A stretch of DNA of 64,000 bases, from the NCBI GenBank assembly GCA_021904315.1, contig CM038923.1, positions 8,376,038 to 8,440,037 of the forward strand, in the 5' to 3' direction. Origin of the DNA: Sphagnum magellanicum. Its lineage: Eukaryota > Streptophyta > Sphagnopsida > Sphagnales > Sphagnaceae. Made by a program: the position numbers and the translations under genes. The number at the start of each line of letters is the position of its first letter. Positions within the stretch are counted from its first letter, which is position 1. The notes under the pieces are model-generated. The model saw only the letters and a program-made list of their open reading frames with translations, was not told the DNA's origin and did not search any database. Positions 24,306 to 35,221 of the stretch are shown here, piece after piece.

Positions 24306-26684
24306 ATGGCGAGTTTTGTTCTGAAGATCAAGTACGAAGAGACTCTTCGTCGCCTTACAGTACCGCAGGGGAATGTTGCTTACCCACCAAGTCCTGCGAT
24401 GTCTTTCCGTGAACTGGAGGAGAGCATTCGCAAAATGTTCAAGCTTCCATCGTCGTCGGAGATCATCTTTAGGTACACGGACACGGACAATGATGTGATC
24501 ACATTTTCAGGCGATGAAGATTTGCACGATGCTTGTGTTGTTCAAGGGCTGAATCCCCTCCGCTTGCATGTCACCTTGGTTGCTGCTGCCACTCCTCCTA
24601 CTCCTGCGGGATGGACTCCCCCTGGTCCTTCCGAGTTTCTTAACGCTGCTCTTGCCAAAGCTCGTGGCCAAGGATTGTTTGTTCCCCCCGGCGGTGGTGG
24701 TTTCGGAAGCTGGGGACGACGTCGGTTTTGGAGCTTTCCTGAAGAACCTCTAGTTCCTTCTTCTTCTTCTTCTTCTTCTTCTTCTTCAGAAGCGTCTTCC
24801 TCGACTGATGAAGGATCGACGAGTAAAGGAAACGCCGTTAACTCGACAGCTTTTGCTGCCGCCGCCGCTGGTCCTCCTCCTCCTGCTCATCCTGTGGCTG
24901 TTGCTGCTGCAACCTATGCGGAGGGTGCTAATGGCGTGCGACATTTCGGCATTCAATGTGACGCATGCAACATGTTTCCGATTCTTGGACCTCGCTTCAA
25001 GTCCACGAAGAAATTCGATTTCGACTTGTGTCAAGCATGCTTCCAGCAGAAGAAGATCGAATGCGATGAGTACACTCGAATCGACAGACCACTCTTCCCT
25101 CCTCAGCATTTTCCATCAAGCTCTAATCGTAGCGAAGCACCATGCCCACCGATGGTGGGTCCCTCACGATGCCCAGCGCTGATGGGTCCCTCAGGATTCC
25201 CAGCGATGGGTCGTCCTTCAGGATATCCAGAGATGAGTCCCTCAGGATGCCCGCCGATGGGTCCTTCAGGATTCCCACCGACGGGTCCTTCAGGATGTCC
25301 AGCTATGGGTCCCTCACGATTCCCAGCGATGGGTCGTCCTTCAGGATATCCAGTGATGAGTCCCTCAGGATGCCCACCGACGGGTCCTTCAGGATGTCCA
25401 GCGATGGGTCCCTCAGGATTCCCAGCTATGGGTCCCTCAGGATGCGCAGGAATGAATCCGTCATTCTTCTTCGTGCGAGGAGGAGAGTCCGAGCATGATG
25501 GTGGTGGTTGTGGCTGCTCCTCCTCCTTTGCTGGCAAGCCAGTCTGCTGCCGCGGCGGAGAATTGGCTTGTGAATGTGGTGGTGGCAGCAAGCTCGATGC
25601 CCGGTTTGTGCAGGATGTTACAATCTTTGATGGAACGGAGCTTGCACCCGGGGCGAGTTTCACTAAGATTTGGCGTCTGCGCAACAGCGGTTCCCTCCCT
25701 TGGCCCAAGGAGTGCCGACTGGTGTATATGGGAGGTGACGAGGAGCTGGGAGGATCTGTAGACGACGAGACTAATCTTCTGCTGGAGCTGCCAGAACAAG
25801 GCTTGACTCCACAAGAGGAGGTCAACGTTTCTGTGGATCTCGTAGCACCCATGCAACCTGGACGCTATGTCTCGTACTGGCGACTGGTAGCACCATCACC
25901 ACCACCGTCGGAGGGACAAAGATTCGGTCATCGTTTGTGGGTCCTGATTCATGTCACGCCCAAAGATGAAGAATCTCCGCAGGTAGCAGAATCGTTGGTG
26001 GAGGCTCAAGAGATTCTTCGTGCTCAAGACAGCAAACAGCAATCGGTGGTGGAAGAAGAAACCACCTCACAAGAGTTGTTCTCTTCCGTCAGAGCTGAGA
26101 CCGCTGTTGGAGTGGATCCTGTTGATGAAGCACAGCAGCAGCAACAACAACAACAACAGATTGAAGGTGAGAAGAAGATTGTTTACCCTGAGGTATTCAA
26201 AGAAGAGACTGCAGCAGCAGCACCTACTTCTGGGACAGTAGTGGAGCGTCAAGCAGCAGCAGCAGCAGCTGGTAATGATGCTGATGATGATCATCGTCTG
26301 GCAAAGGGTAAGGAAGAAGCTGCTGGAGTGGTACTAGCCAGTGAGCTTGGAAGCTTCTCCATGATTGAACTCCCACAGGAAACAGAGATGTTGGCAACTC
26401 TGGAAGGCATGGGATTCAAAGACAAGAATTGGAATCTGGAGTTGTTGAAGATGAACAAGAATGACATGCAAACGACCCGTGATGCTTTGGTCACTGCAGC
26501 TGAATGGGATCCCAAGCTTGAAGAGCTGGAGGAGATGGGTTTCTCTGACAAGCAGCTCAACCGCAAGCTCATGCTCAAGAACAAAGGCAGCTTGAAGCAT
26601 GTGGTGAAGGAGTTGGTTCAAATGTACAAACCTCCTGCTGCTGCTGTTGCAAAGGGTAACCTTGAAGCTGCAAAAATTGTATAG
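24306..26684 (+). CDS. NBR1: NBR1-type selective autophagy cargo receptor
   Basis: It links ubiquitinated cargo to ATG8 on the phagophore. One exon encodes 792 aa; the start sits in a good plant context (CCATGGCG). Domains: PB1 at 3-92, with a basic KIKY strand and an acidic DTDNDVITFSGDEDL loop, so it can polymerise; a Ser tract at 152-161; ZZ zinc finger at 211-253 (C218, C221, C242, C245); a Pro/Gly/Ser/Met repeat at 285-385; the four-tryptophan NBR1 domain at 429-551 (W456, W466, W525, W545); Gln and Ala tracts at 609-655; two C-terminal UBA domains at about 691-730 and 735-775. The usual LIR before UBA2 (WxxI/L) reads WDPK here, with Lys at +3; an alternative FSMI lies at 684-687. Lack of introns is notable beside its many-exon neighbours. 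Identity is firm from domain order. Confidence 0.95.
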   Translation: MASFVLKIKYEETLRRLTVPQGNVAYPPSPAMSFRELEESIRKMFKLPSSSEIIFRYTDTDNDVITFSGDEDLHDACVVQGLNPLRLHVTLVAAATPPTPAGWTPPGPSEFLNAALAKARGQGLFVPPGGGGFGSWGRRRFWSFPEEPLVPSSSSSSSSSSEASSSTDEGSTSKGNAVNSTAFAAAAAGPPPPAHPVAVAAATYAEGANGVRHFGIQCDACNMFPILGPRFKSTKKFDFDLCQACFQQKKIECDEYTRIDRPLFPPQHFPSSSNRSEAPCPPMVGPSRCPALMGPSGFPAMGRPSGYPEMSPSGCPPMGPSGFPPTGPSGCPAMGPSRFPAMGRPSGYPVMSPSGCPPTGPSGCPAMGPSGFPAMGPSGCAGMNPSFFFVRGGESEHDGGGCGCSSSFAGKPVCCRGGELACECGGGSKLDARFVQDVTIFDGTELAPGASFTKIWRLRNSGSLPWPKECRLVYMGGDEELGGSVDDETNLLLELPEQGLTPQEEVNVSVDLVAPMQPGRYVSYWRLVAPSPPPSEGQRFGHRLWVLIHVTPKDEESPQVAESLVEAQEILRAQDSKQQSVVEEETTSQELFSSVRAETAVGVDPVDEAQQQQQQQQQIEGEKKIVYPEVFKEETAAAAPTSGTVVERQAAAAAAGNDADDDHRLAKGKEEAAGVVLASELGSFSMIELPQETEMLATLEGMGFKDKNWNLELLKMNKNDMQTTRDALVTAAEWDPKLEELEEMGFSDKQLNRKLMLKNKGSLKHVVKELVQMYKPPAAAVAKGNLEAAKIV
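25142..25460 (+). repeat. In-frame 24/27-bp repeat inside NBR1
   Basis: About 13 copies of an 8-9 codon unit (GPSG-C/F/Y-P-x-M/T, with variants MGRPSGYP and MSPSGCPP) lie between the ZZ finger and the four-tryptophan domain. A higher-order block (GPSR-FPAMGRPSGYP..MSPSGCPP) is repeated, which points to duplication of several units at once. The opposite strand is also open through the array, as a by-product of its composition. Confidence 0.9.
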
Positions 26685-26744
26685 ATCACAGGCAGCAGGG
26701 GGGAAGGACCCCTGCATGTGAATGCTTGTGAGAGTGGGTGCTGC

Positions 26745-27180
26745 TTGTGAGTTACTTGCTTTCTCACAAGGGAGAGTAATGAGTGTTTGTTGAGTGTTTT
26801 CGGCAACAATAAATCTGCAACAATCTGATGAGGAGATTCAGTGCAAATTGTTTGTGATTTTCTGGTCTGCATGGATTCTCTTTTCTGCACAGTTTTTATC
26901 ACCTTGCTGGATATTCAGCTGGCCATTCTAGTGCTGGCAGTGCTGCTGCTTGCTCACTCACAAGGAAATAATGAGTGTTTCCTGCAACAATCTGATGGAA
27001 CATGTTAGTGCATTTCTGTGATTTTCATGCAAGGTTTTCTAGTTTTTCAGCTATGTATCAGATTTCGAGTCAGTGCATTTCTGTGATTTTCGCAGGTGGT
27101 TTTCTAGTCTTTCTTTTATATCATTGTTGGAGTCTTCATGATTCTCTTTTCTGCAATAGCTATGTTGCTTGTTGAATAAG
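26745..27180. repeat. Degenerate duplication of the NBR1 3' flank
   Basis: Blocks around TCACAAGG..A.TAATGAGTGTTT, CTGCAACAATCTGATG, GTGCA.TT..TGTGATTTTC and GATTCTCTTTTCTGCA recur two or three times at about 200-bp and shorter offsets (26765/26960; 26815/26982; 26840/27012/27077; 26873/27140). Confidence 0.6.
26808..26813 (+). terminator. Candidate polyadenylation signal of NBR1
   Basis: AATAAA occurs 124 bp past the NBR1 stop codon, followed by GT-rich sequence. Confidence 0.45.
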
Positions 27181-29388
27181 CTGGTCATCATAGTATCAGC
27201 AGTGGGGTGCAAACTTCAATATGCAGTTGCAATCTGTGCTGTGAATTCAATCTGTACTGTGGAGCATTCTCATCTCTTGCAACAGACAATAAAAACAGGG
27301 ATTTGATCAGTGAACAAAAAAAACACCCATTTGTGATTGATTGTGTTCTCTCTTCTGTTGTTGCTTTTGTCACTTTTGTTTTGAGGTATATCCTAGATCC
27401 ATGATTGAAGAAGCGACAAACTACTTCCAGACAACTTCCTTCATAAATAGTGTGTGCATTCGAGATGTCCAAGCTCTACTAGCTTTCCCTCCAGCTCAAA
27501 ATTCTCCTGGAGCTTTTGTGCTCAAACCCCATTACAAGCAAACAAGAATAATCCAAGATGTGATTTTCATGCTTTACAAAAAAAAAAAATTTACAAAAAA
27601 AATTGATTTGTGATTACAATTCTTGGGAGGCTTAGTGTGCTTTCATCCCAACAAACCAACTCATGGATTATAATGATGAAATTGAATATATATATATCGT
27701 AAACATGCAATTCTATATCTTATAAAAGGAAAACTGAAATATTTCTAAATCACCAACCCAATTTCTAAAACCCAATAGATCAAATTATTAAACATATAAT
27801 AAAATATATAGTTTCAAAGTCTTTGTTAAGATCAAATGTTTGTAATGTTTTTATTGATTTTAATGACAATTCATTTGGCAAAAAAAAAAATGATGTTTCT
27901 ACACCGCATGATCAAAATCATGTTCAAGACAATTCAAATATAACATATATGTCATGCCACTATTGTAATCAAAATGTAAATATTTTGATACAATATGATA
28001 TCCATGTATTTAATTTGAGTACGTTAAAATGAATATTATCACATACAATAAAGTAATGTAATATGTTCCTATGTATCCTTGTATATGGTTGTCATAGAAA
28101 CTTTGTTGAAAAAAATGCAAACAAATTACTAATCAATTGTGTGAAAAATATTCACAAATTTATTATTTTAAATATGAAATCTACAAGCAATTTTAATTTG
28201 TACATTCGTAACAACTATTTAAAGTCTCCAAAACCAATTTTGACACCAACATATGAAATAGTTACCAAAATATCCAAAGCTTTTAAATTTTCATTTGTGA
28301 AAAAAATAATTTGAAAAAAGACACAAATCCAAAAAGAAAGACTTATTTCACCATGCCTAGCATTTGCATAAATTTATTTTTTACATGGATATGGTCAATA
28401 TAAATTGCAAGGTAACATTATAAATGTTCCTACAAATATTGAACATGTCAAATCTATTTACCTAGATTATTGAATGAGGAACAACAACACGTATATTTAT
28501 AAAATAATGTTTAAAAATATAAATTCCCTTATTTATCATGTAATGTTCAACCAATTTTAGTCATCCATGCAATTAAAAGATTTATGCATTCCACTTTATA
28601 AAGAATTAAATAACACAATTAAACTTCAATGAATAGACTTATTTAGTTTACAAAACTAAATTAATGTTCATTCATTCTATTGAAGATGATGAGATGAACA
28701 ACATTGACAAAGTAAATGAATGTTATAAAAATCCACCAACATATGCATTAATACAACAATTGTTACAACCACAAACAATTGATGATTATGATAAAAAGAA
28801 TTATATTTATTGCATTGAATCAAGATCATCATCCATAAGGACTTTTTAAGGACAAGCAATGGTGAATAATTATATTTTTCAACATTATTTTATGGTCATC
28901 AAGGTAGCTCACATGTATATATGAAGATTTTTCATTTCAACAATTAGTTCAATGGGAATTGGGAATTATTACACATGGAACATGATTTTGCTACCCATAT
29001 TTCAATTTTTAAAAATCTATTAAAGTATTAAAGTATGTGTAGAAAAGGTTGGAAACTCTGCATCAATTAAATTAAGAAAAGGAAAGCCTTCAAATGTTTC
29101 TTGATTATTTGGAAAAACTTCATAAGAATATATTTGCATTGGTATGACAAATTGGCCAACCCACCTTTTTGTCACACTCAAAATGTTGAATGCTTATGGG
29201 AATCATTAATAAAAACCATTATTTACCTTAAATTTTTATTTAAAAAATTACTTGAACGTATAAAAAATAGAATATGTTCAAATAGTAAAATCGATCAAAA
29301 GTGACTTTGTAACATGTGCTAAATAATATGTTCACTAAATAAGTGCATTTATTGAATAGATAAAAAAAGATATCATTATATAGGGTGA

Positions 29389-29418
29389 AGCTTTTTTTTT
29401 TTTTTTTTTTTTTTTTTC
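29389..29418. repeat. Poly(T) tract
   Basis: An uninterrupted run of about 27 T lies inside the Helitron remnant, just before the HUH segment. It may be a slippage expansion or the tail of a small insertion. Confidence 0.7.
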
Positions 29419-31916
29419 ACAATAGAATTTCAAGGGTGTGGAAGTGAACATAATCATGGACTTATATGGATAAAAGATGTTTCCATTTACAAAGTAAATT
29501 CAAATGTGAAAAATGAAACATTTATTGATAAATATATTTCATGTGACGAACCTACATTGCCATTAGCTTTACATGAAGCACAATGTCATTGACACTCTAG
29601 AAGATGTTTTTAAAAAAAATCATCTTGTATGTAGATTCCACTATCCTTTACCACCCATGTATATACAATTAGAATTACCTTTACAAAAACATGGAGAGAT
29701 TGGTTTGCCAAAAAACTTTATTGAAATAAAACTCCAAAACATTTCAAATCCTAACAAAAATGGGAGTGGGCAACAATGAATTCTCAAACATTATTAACTT
29801 GAATGATGAAACATTTATTTAAAATTTTAAAAAATAAAGTTTTAAATCACAGATACTTTTATGCATGTCACCAAATAATATACGTATAATTTGCATTTAG
29901 TCCAAATGCAACACATATTTGATATGAAAATAAAAATATTCAATTCATACTTGACCCATATGCTACTACAACTTATTGTAGATCTTACATGATTAAAATA
30001 AATAAAAATATTACATCATAATTAAATTCTATTATGCATGCATACATTGTTGAGAAAAAAAAATGTTAACAATAGTATTATAAAACTAGGTAATGCCTTC
30101 TCCGAATATGGTCAACAAATGTTAGCTTAATTAATAGTGTATCTCATATTGTATTTGCCAATATATCATTCATTTCACACCTTTTGATTCATAAATACAT
30201 CTCCATATAATGAAACAACAATTAGTTTGACATCTCAAACTAAAATATTAAAATATGAATCTATAGATTTTATGTTTCCATCATGTAAGATAAATATATG
30301 AATAGGCCCATTCATATGGAAAATTTATCTTTTACACAATTTGTGGTCAATTATATGTATCAAAATTCAAAATTCAAAATTCACGAAATTGTGCAAGTGA
30401 AAAATTGTAAATTTTTTTTCATTATAATAAATTTAAGGATTCGGGTTTTAAAACAACTTTTACTTCACGTACCTTTTTTTTGAGATGAACATTTTTAGCA
30501 TGGTTCACATGATAATGGTATGCAACATACGAATTTTTTTTGTAAACTAATATCAAAATCACATAAAGATTTTAATTATCAATTTCCATGACATGTTACC
30601 ATTGGGTGAAAATGATGTGTGGAAAAATTTAGAAGATGTGACACAATCAACAAAGGATGATAGAAATGGCATATGGGCTAACATATCATTAAACAATAAA
30701 ATTGATCTACCAAAATATGGACATTAGAATAAGGCCCAATATGACAACTATGAATTGAATCAACACATCATATCAACATGTATAATCTCAAATTCAAGAT
30801 TTATTTGACAAAAAATCATATAAGCATGTTTTATGTCAATTGAATGAAGAACAAAGAACAAGATTTAATGGCATCGTGTATTGTAAAAGACTACATCTTG
30901 ATGAACTTGTATGTTTACTTTTAATAGGCGATGTTCAAATAGGTAAAGACATTTTCTTTTAAATTAATTGTACAAGGATTGTTAAAAATGTACAATCAAT
31001 AATTGGGTTTTGATTTACAAAGAATAAAAAATTATTTATATGGATTTTATTGGGAAATCAACTTTTATTGTAAATGGAATCATTGTACATTCTAATTTGC
31101 ATATTTCAATTAATCAATCATTATCAAACATATCAAAATTATCACAAGAAATATTGAATAGTTAAACAAATCATTGTCAACAATTATGTCTTGTTGTTAT
31201 TGATGAAATTTCTTTAGTTGTTGCCAAATTATTCAATGTTATAAGTAGTAGATTATCAAGCTTAAAACACATGCATAATATTTTTTTTGAAAATTTGGAC
31301 ATCATTGTGTGTGGAGATGTTTTTATCAAGCTCTTCTAGTACAAAATGTATGGATATTTCAAAAATCATTTTTGAAGGTCTTCATGGAGTAGCTCCAATT
31401 TTTTGGCAAGAGATCAAAATCAAATGTTATGAATTGATTGTTGTAATGTGTCAAAATGACATAAAATCTAATATTATATTGAATTGATTTCAAGCAACTA
31501 CAAAAGCCAATATAAAACATAGATGTGATAAATAATTTATGTTTATGATCACCACTTGATACTCTTATAATGCCATATTTATTTTATACAAATAAAGAAA
31601 CAATTGGACATAATACTAAGATTTTTTTGTCAAAATACACGTCAAACATATACACTTGAAGCAATTGATATACAACATCGTGCACTTCCATCAACATATC
31701 AACTCCAAAATGATCTAAGTAAAATGTCATGTTTGGATAGAATAGTACAAATGAAAATAGATATGTTAGTTTCAATTTTTTTGCTAGAAATTATTTAGTA
31801 TATGATGGACTTGTAAATGGAAAAAAATGGCTTATTCAAAATAACATCCACATTTAATGGTAAAACTTATATTTGGATTGTATTTTTTAACACAAAAATT
31901 GGATCATTAACGAGAC

Positions 31917-31918
<2 letters not shown>

Positions 31919-31962
<44 letters not shown>
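31919..31962. repeat. (AT)n microsatellite
   Basis: About 20 AT units interrupt the helicase C-terminal part of the Helitron remnant. Confidence 0.9.
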
Positions 31963-31965
<3 letters not shown>

Positions 31966-33357
31966 AAAGAAGGATTAATTAAGGAGGATAAATCCCATTC
32001 AATTAATTATTGCAAGAACAATTCATTAGTCACAAGGTTTATCAGTGGACGAAATGGCTTTCAATCCTAGAAATGTAAGCAATCATGGACTAATTTACAC
32101 AACTCTCTTTCACCTTTGGACCAAAGAAAATTTGTATCGTTTTGTTCCATTACAACCTACAAATTTCCATTTTGATGATTCTCGTTTACAAGAAATGTCT
32201 AGACTTAAATCACATGCAAAATAGAAATCTTCAAATTAATTCTAATCTTCAAGTGTCACATATTAATTTTTGTTTACATGAAGAAATTTGAATTCAATAC
32301 TCTTGTATGTTCAAAAATATATAAATACAACAAGGTATAAATATCCTTTTGTTTTTCATGGGCACAAAAGCTTACTATTGTATGATAATAAGATGATTAT
32401 GTATCTTATGGAAGATGCACATGTAATGGATTTGAATATAAAATTGTAGCAACTTTTAATCCTTTTACAATGATTTTTATTCATATTATTTCAATATATC
32501 AATTCACACCTTACAAAATTACAAAATGTTTTAAAACCCATTACATGATCTCCTACATAAATCACCAACATTTTGTCCCATTAATAATTATTAGTGATTT
32601 CAATGTTGATATGTTGCAACCCCCAAATGCAGTACATCAACCTCACAATTCAAAATATTTCCAAATTTTCATGAACCAACGAATTTTACAAATACAAATT
32701 GATATTAGTACCACAAAGTACAATCTAGCAAATTCATATTAACATTTAGACAAAAATCACCAACATTTCATCCATCTATATATTTTGAATCTACCATGAA
32801 CCTATATATTTTGCAATTAAGCTTCGAAACCATATGCTTTTGATAATTGGTTTGTTTGAAGCATAACCAATACTTACTTGTAATATTACTTCACGAATAA
32901 TCAAGAAGTCTTTAGAATATATTCAAATCTTTCATGGAAAAAAAAAAGGAAAAAACTTCAGAAATTCTAAGCCTTTATCTTTGAACACAATATAAATAGC
33001 CAAAGAACCTTTTTCATTCAACTATGAATTATTTTCATGCACCAAGATAGATTTGCTAAAATCATGGATATGCAAGATGTTGAAATTACATCACCTCAAG
33101 GGGCTTTCATTTGCAAATCTTTCTAAATGGTATCACTTCAATTGTCTTAACCAAGTAGTTCCCATCTACAACTTTGAAATGAACAACTATTAGAACCAAG
33201 AATGCATCAAAAGAATTAACAACATTTGTTCTAAAGCAATTATTCTCAAGCTCAAACCTACCCATGGAGATCATCCAAAAATTATATTTGAAGAGCATTT
33301 AACAAATGACGGTGCAAGAATTTTTTTTGCTTGGTTTGCGATGAAAGCTTGATTACA

Positions 33358-34100
33358 TGTCACCTAGGCCCCCTTCTTGTCAAACCGTGACCTAATAGTA
33401 GTCATAAGGTGCCTATTAGTAGGCCAAGGCACACAACCTAGTAGGTGCAAGGTGCCTGTGTAACTAGGCTTAGTCCGACCCAGATGTCTAGCCATGCCGG
33501 GCTGGGCAGATTAAAAAAAATTGGTCCATCTATCATCCATACATGAGGGGAGAATCAGTTTTTCTGTCTGCCCACTCAGCATGGCTCAACGACATCTGGA
33601 TAGGACTTAGGGCGACTTCAGACGAGGGTCCAAGGTCCAGGGACCAATGAATTCAAACAATCTTATTGGTCAAAAGTTTAACAATTGGTCCAAAGGCCTT
33701 TAGATGAGGGTCCAAAGGCCTTTAGATGAGGGTCCAAGACCCAAAAAGTGGCAAATTGAGGCTAAACTAACCTCCATGGCACCTGTTTTGGAGGGAAAAT
33801 CAATTGTTTCAGACCAAAAATCGAGTGCTAAAAGGAGAGCTCCGGATTTGGAGAACCAAAAATCAGGCTAGCGACCAAGGTACAATCCAACTCAAGGATT
33901 CAATTTGCGTCAAATCAATCCAAATTTGTTCCTAGGAAATTGGACCCTGGTGGACCCTTGTCTAAAGTGGGCCTTAGGGTCAAGGGCTCTCCACACAACC
34001 TAGTAGTTGGGGATAAGGTGCCTCTACACACACATATAGAGGGAATGGTTGCCTGGCTGAAGTTAGCACTCATTATCACTTCTGCTCTAATTATGTTGCA
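33358..34100. mobile_element. GC-richer repeat-like block, possible solo LTR fossil
   Basis: Compared with both flanks this block is GC-rich. It begins TGTCACCTAGG and could end ..ATGTTGCA, giving TG..CA ends about 743 bp apart; the 5-bp flanks (TTACA and TTCAC) match only partly. It contains a foldback repeat and a short duplication of a GGGTCCAAAGGCCTTT-type unit. No coding parts are seen. The LTR reading is tentative; it may be another type of repeat. Confidence 0.25.
33469..33610. repeat. Imperfect inverted (foldback) repeat
   Basis: The left arm 33469-33509 (CTTAGTCC..CCAGATGTC..AGCCATGC..GG..GGGCAG) and the right arm 33568-33610 are reverse complements over about 40 bp, with a few mismatches and small gaps. 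The loop is about 58 bp. The transcript could fold into a long hairpin. Confidence 0.7.
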
Positions 34101-34137
34101 TTCACACTTGATGTTAAGTCAGTGTTAAATGAAAATC

Positions 34138-34186
34138 TAGGTGGCATCCTAGGTGGCATCATAGGTGGCATCCTAGGTGGCACCCC
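34138..34186. repeat. Short tandem repeat, TAGGTGGCATC-type unit
   Basis: Four near-identical copies of a 14-bp unit (CTAGGTGGCATC plus two bases) follow one another. Confidence 0.8.
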
Positions 34187-34222
34187 ATGTTAAATGGACC
34201 ATTAGCTTAATGCTAAGTGAAA

Positions 34223-34243
34223 GTTTAGGGTTAGGGTTAGGGA
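34223..34243. repeat. Interstitial telomere-like repeat
   Basis: One TTTAGGG followed by two TTAGGG units, similar to the plant telomere repeat. It is too short to be more than an interstitial remnant. Confidence 0.6.
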
Positions 34244-34284
34244 TTTTGAGGTGAATCAAGCACAAGAGAATGAGGTGATGGTTT

Positions 34285-34343
34285 TCACAGTTACTGCTCT
34301 CTTTCTCTCTCTCTCTCTCTCTGTGTCTCTGTCTCTGTGTCCA
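34285..34343. repeat. (CT)n-rich tract
   Basis: A CT/GT-rich tract of about 60 bp, mostly TCTC repeats, lies about 900 bp upstream of the FAM228-like start codon. CT-rich tracts are frequent in plant promoters; no function is shown here. Confidence 0.5.
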
Positions 34344-34619
34344 ATTCTCCCTTTTTCTTCTCTACACATTCTGCATGTGAGAGAGATGTAAGGGAGCATT
34401 GGGTGTGTGTCAGAGTCTTGGTTTGATTGATATGTTGACTGCAAAAGGTCTGTGAAGCAAATGGGTTTATGAACACCCTGGAGTATACAAATGTTAGAAG
34501 AAAGATGTGGGTTTTTGAAGGTTTGGAAAAAGAAGGGGAGTGGTGGGGGGTGTGTCTGAAATGGATTTTAAAAGGCCTCATCTTCATGAGGATTGAGTAG
34601 GAGATTAGAGATCAGAAAT

Positions 34620-35115
34620 GTAGAAATGTAGAAAGAGATGGGAAACAAAATAAAACTTGAAGGATTAAGGGAAGAAATGTAGAAGAGATGGAAACGAAAA
34701 GGTTGAAGGATAAAATTGAAGAAATGTAGAAGAAATGGAAAACAAAAGCTGGGAAGATTTTTGTGGCAGAAATGTAGAAGAGATAGAAGCAAAAGCTTCA
34801 AGGATTCTGGCAGGAATGTAGAAGAGATGGGAAACAAAAAAAACTTGAAGGATTCACGCAGAAATGTACAAGAAGAGATGGGAAACAAAAGCTTCAAAGA
34901 TTCTGGCAGGAATGTTCAAGAGATGGAAACCCAAAAAAAGAGCTTCCAGGATTCTGGCAGACATGTAGAAGAATAAGAGATCGCAACAAAAGTTTCTTGA
35001 AGAAGGATTCTGCCAGAATTGTACAAGAGATGGAAATCCTTAAAAACAAAAGCTTGAAGGGTTCTGGCAGAAATGTAGAAGAGATGGAAAAAACAAAAGC
35101 CGCTTGAAGGAACAG
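34620..35115. repeat. 50-bp minisatellite ending about 100 bp before the FAM228-like start codon
   Basis: About ten units of roughly 50 bp carry the core AAAAGCTTGAAGGATTCTGG, then CAG.AATGTAGAAGAGATGG and an A-rich spacer. Cores lie near 34650, 34702, 34747, 34793, 34843, 34890, 34941, 34996, 35051 and 35101. It must occupy the promoter or 5' leader of the gene that starts at 35222. Open frames across it are by-products. Confidence 0.85.
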
Positions 35116-35221
35116 TGCAAGAGAAGAGAAAACACAGGGAGAAACAGCTTGCACTACTGTATTTTTCTCTTGCTTGCTTGCTTCTGGCTTGTGGGTGGCA
35201 CAAGAAGAAAAGAAAGAAAAG

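Larger units (their letters stand above)
27820..32760 (+). mobile_element. Decayed autonomous Helitron-type element with Rep, PIF1-like helicase and endonuclease parts
   Basis: Rolling-circle DNA transposon remains, read on plus in several broken frames. In order: a CHYCNQN zinc-knuckle-like start (about 27950); a GNIINVPTNIEHV segment (28410) like the domain preceding Rep in Helitron proteins; the HUH nuclease core GCGSEHNHGLIWIKD (about 29432) followed by YISCDEP and LALHEAQ (29540-29585) and HYPLPPMY (29640); a worn Walker A (30928, GDVQIGKD); Walker B VVIDEIS (31198) and an IIVCGDVF helicase motif (31301); a C-terminal PIF1 motif (MAFNPRN...NHGLIYT, 32052); and an endonuclease/exonuclease/phosphatase signature SDFNVDML (32595). 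At least a dozen stops and shifts break it, many explicable as CAA/CAG-to-TAA/TAG changes. Element ends were not found. The endonuclease part places it nearer the Helentron/Helitron2 branch than the usual plant Helitrons, by inference. Confidence 0.8.

Noticed and set aside
25103-25852. 249-codon open frame antisense to NBR1 with a GHPEGPIAGNPEG-type repeat
   Set aside because: It mirrors the GPSGxP repeat on the coding strand; the repeat's composition keeps the other strand open. No independent start context or family.
34223-34243. True telomere or chromosome end
   Set aside because: Only three telomere-like units, with genes continuing on both sides.
34716-34976. 86-codon plus frame of repeated SFKDSGRNV-type units
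   Set aside because: It is the translation of the 50-bp minisatellite; the period is not a multiple of three throughout and frames change between copies.
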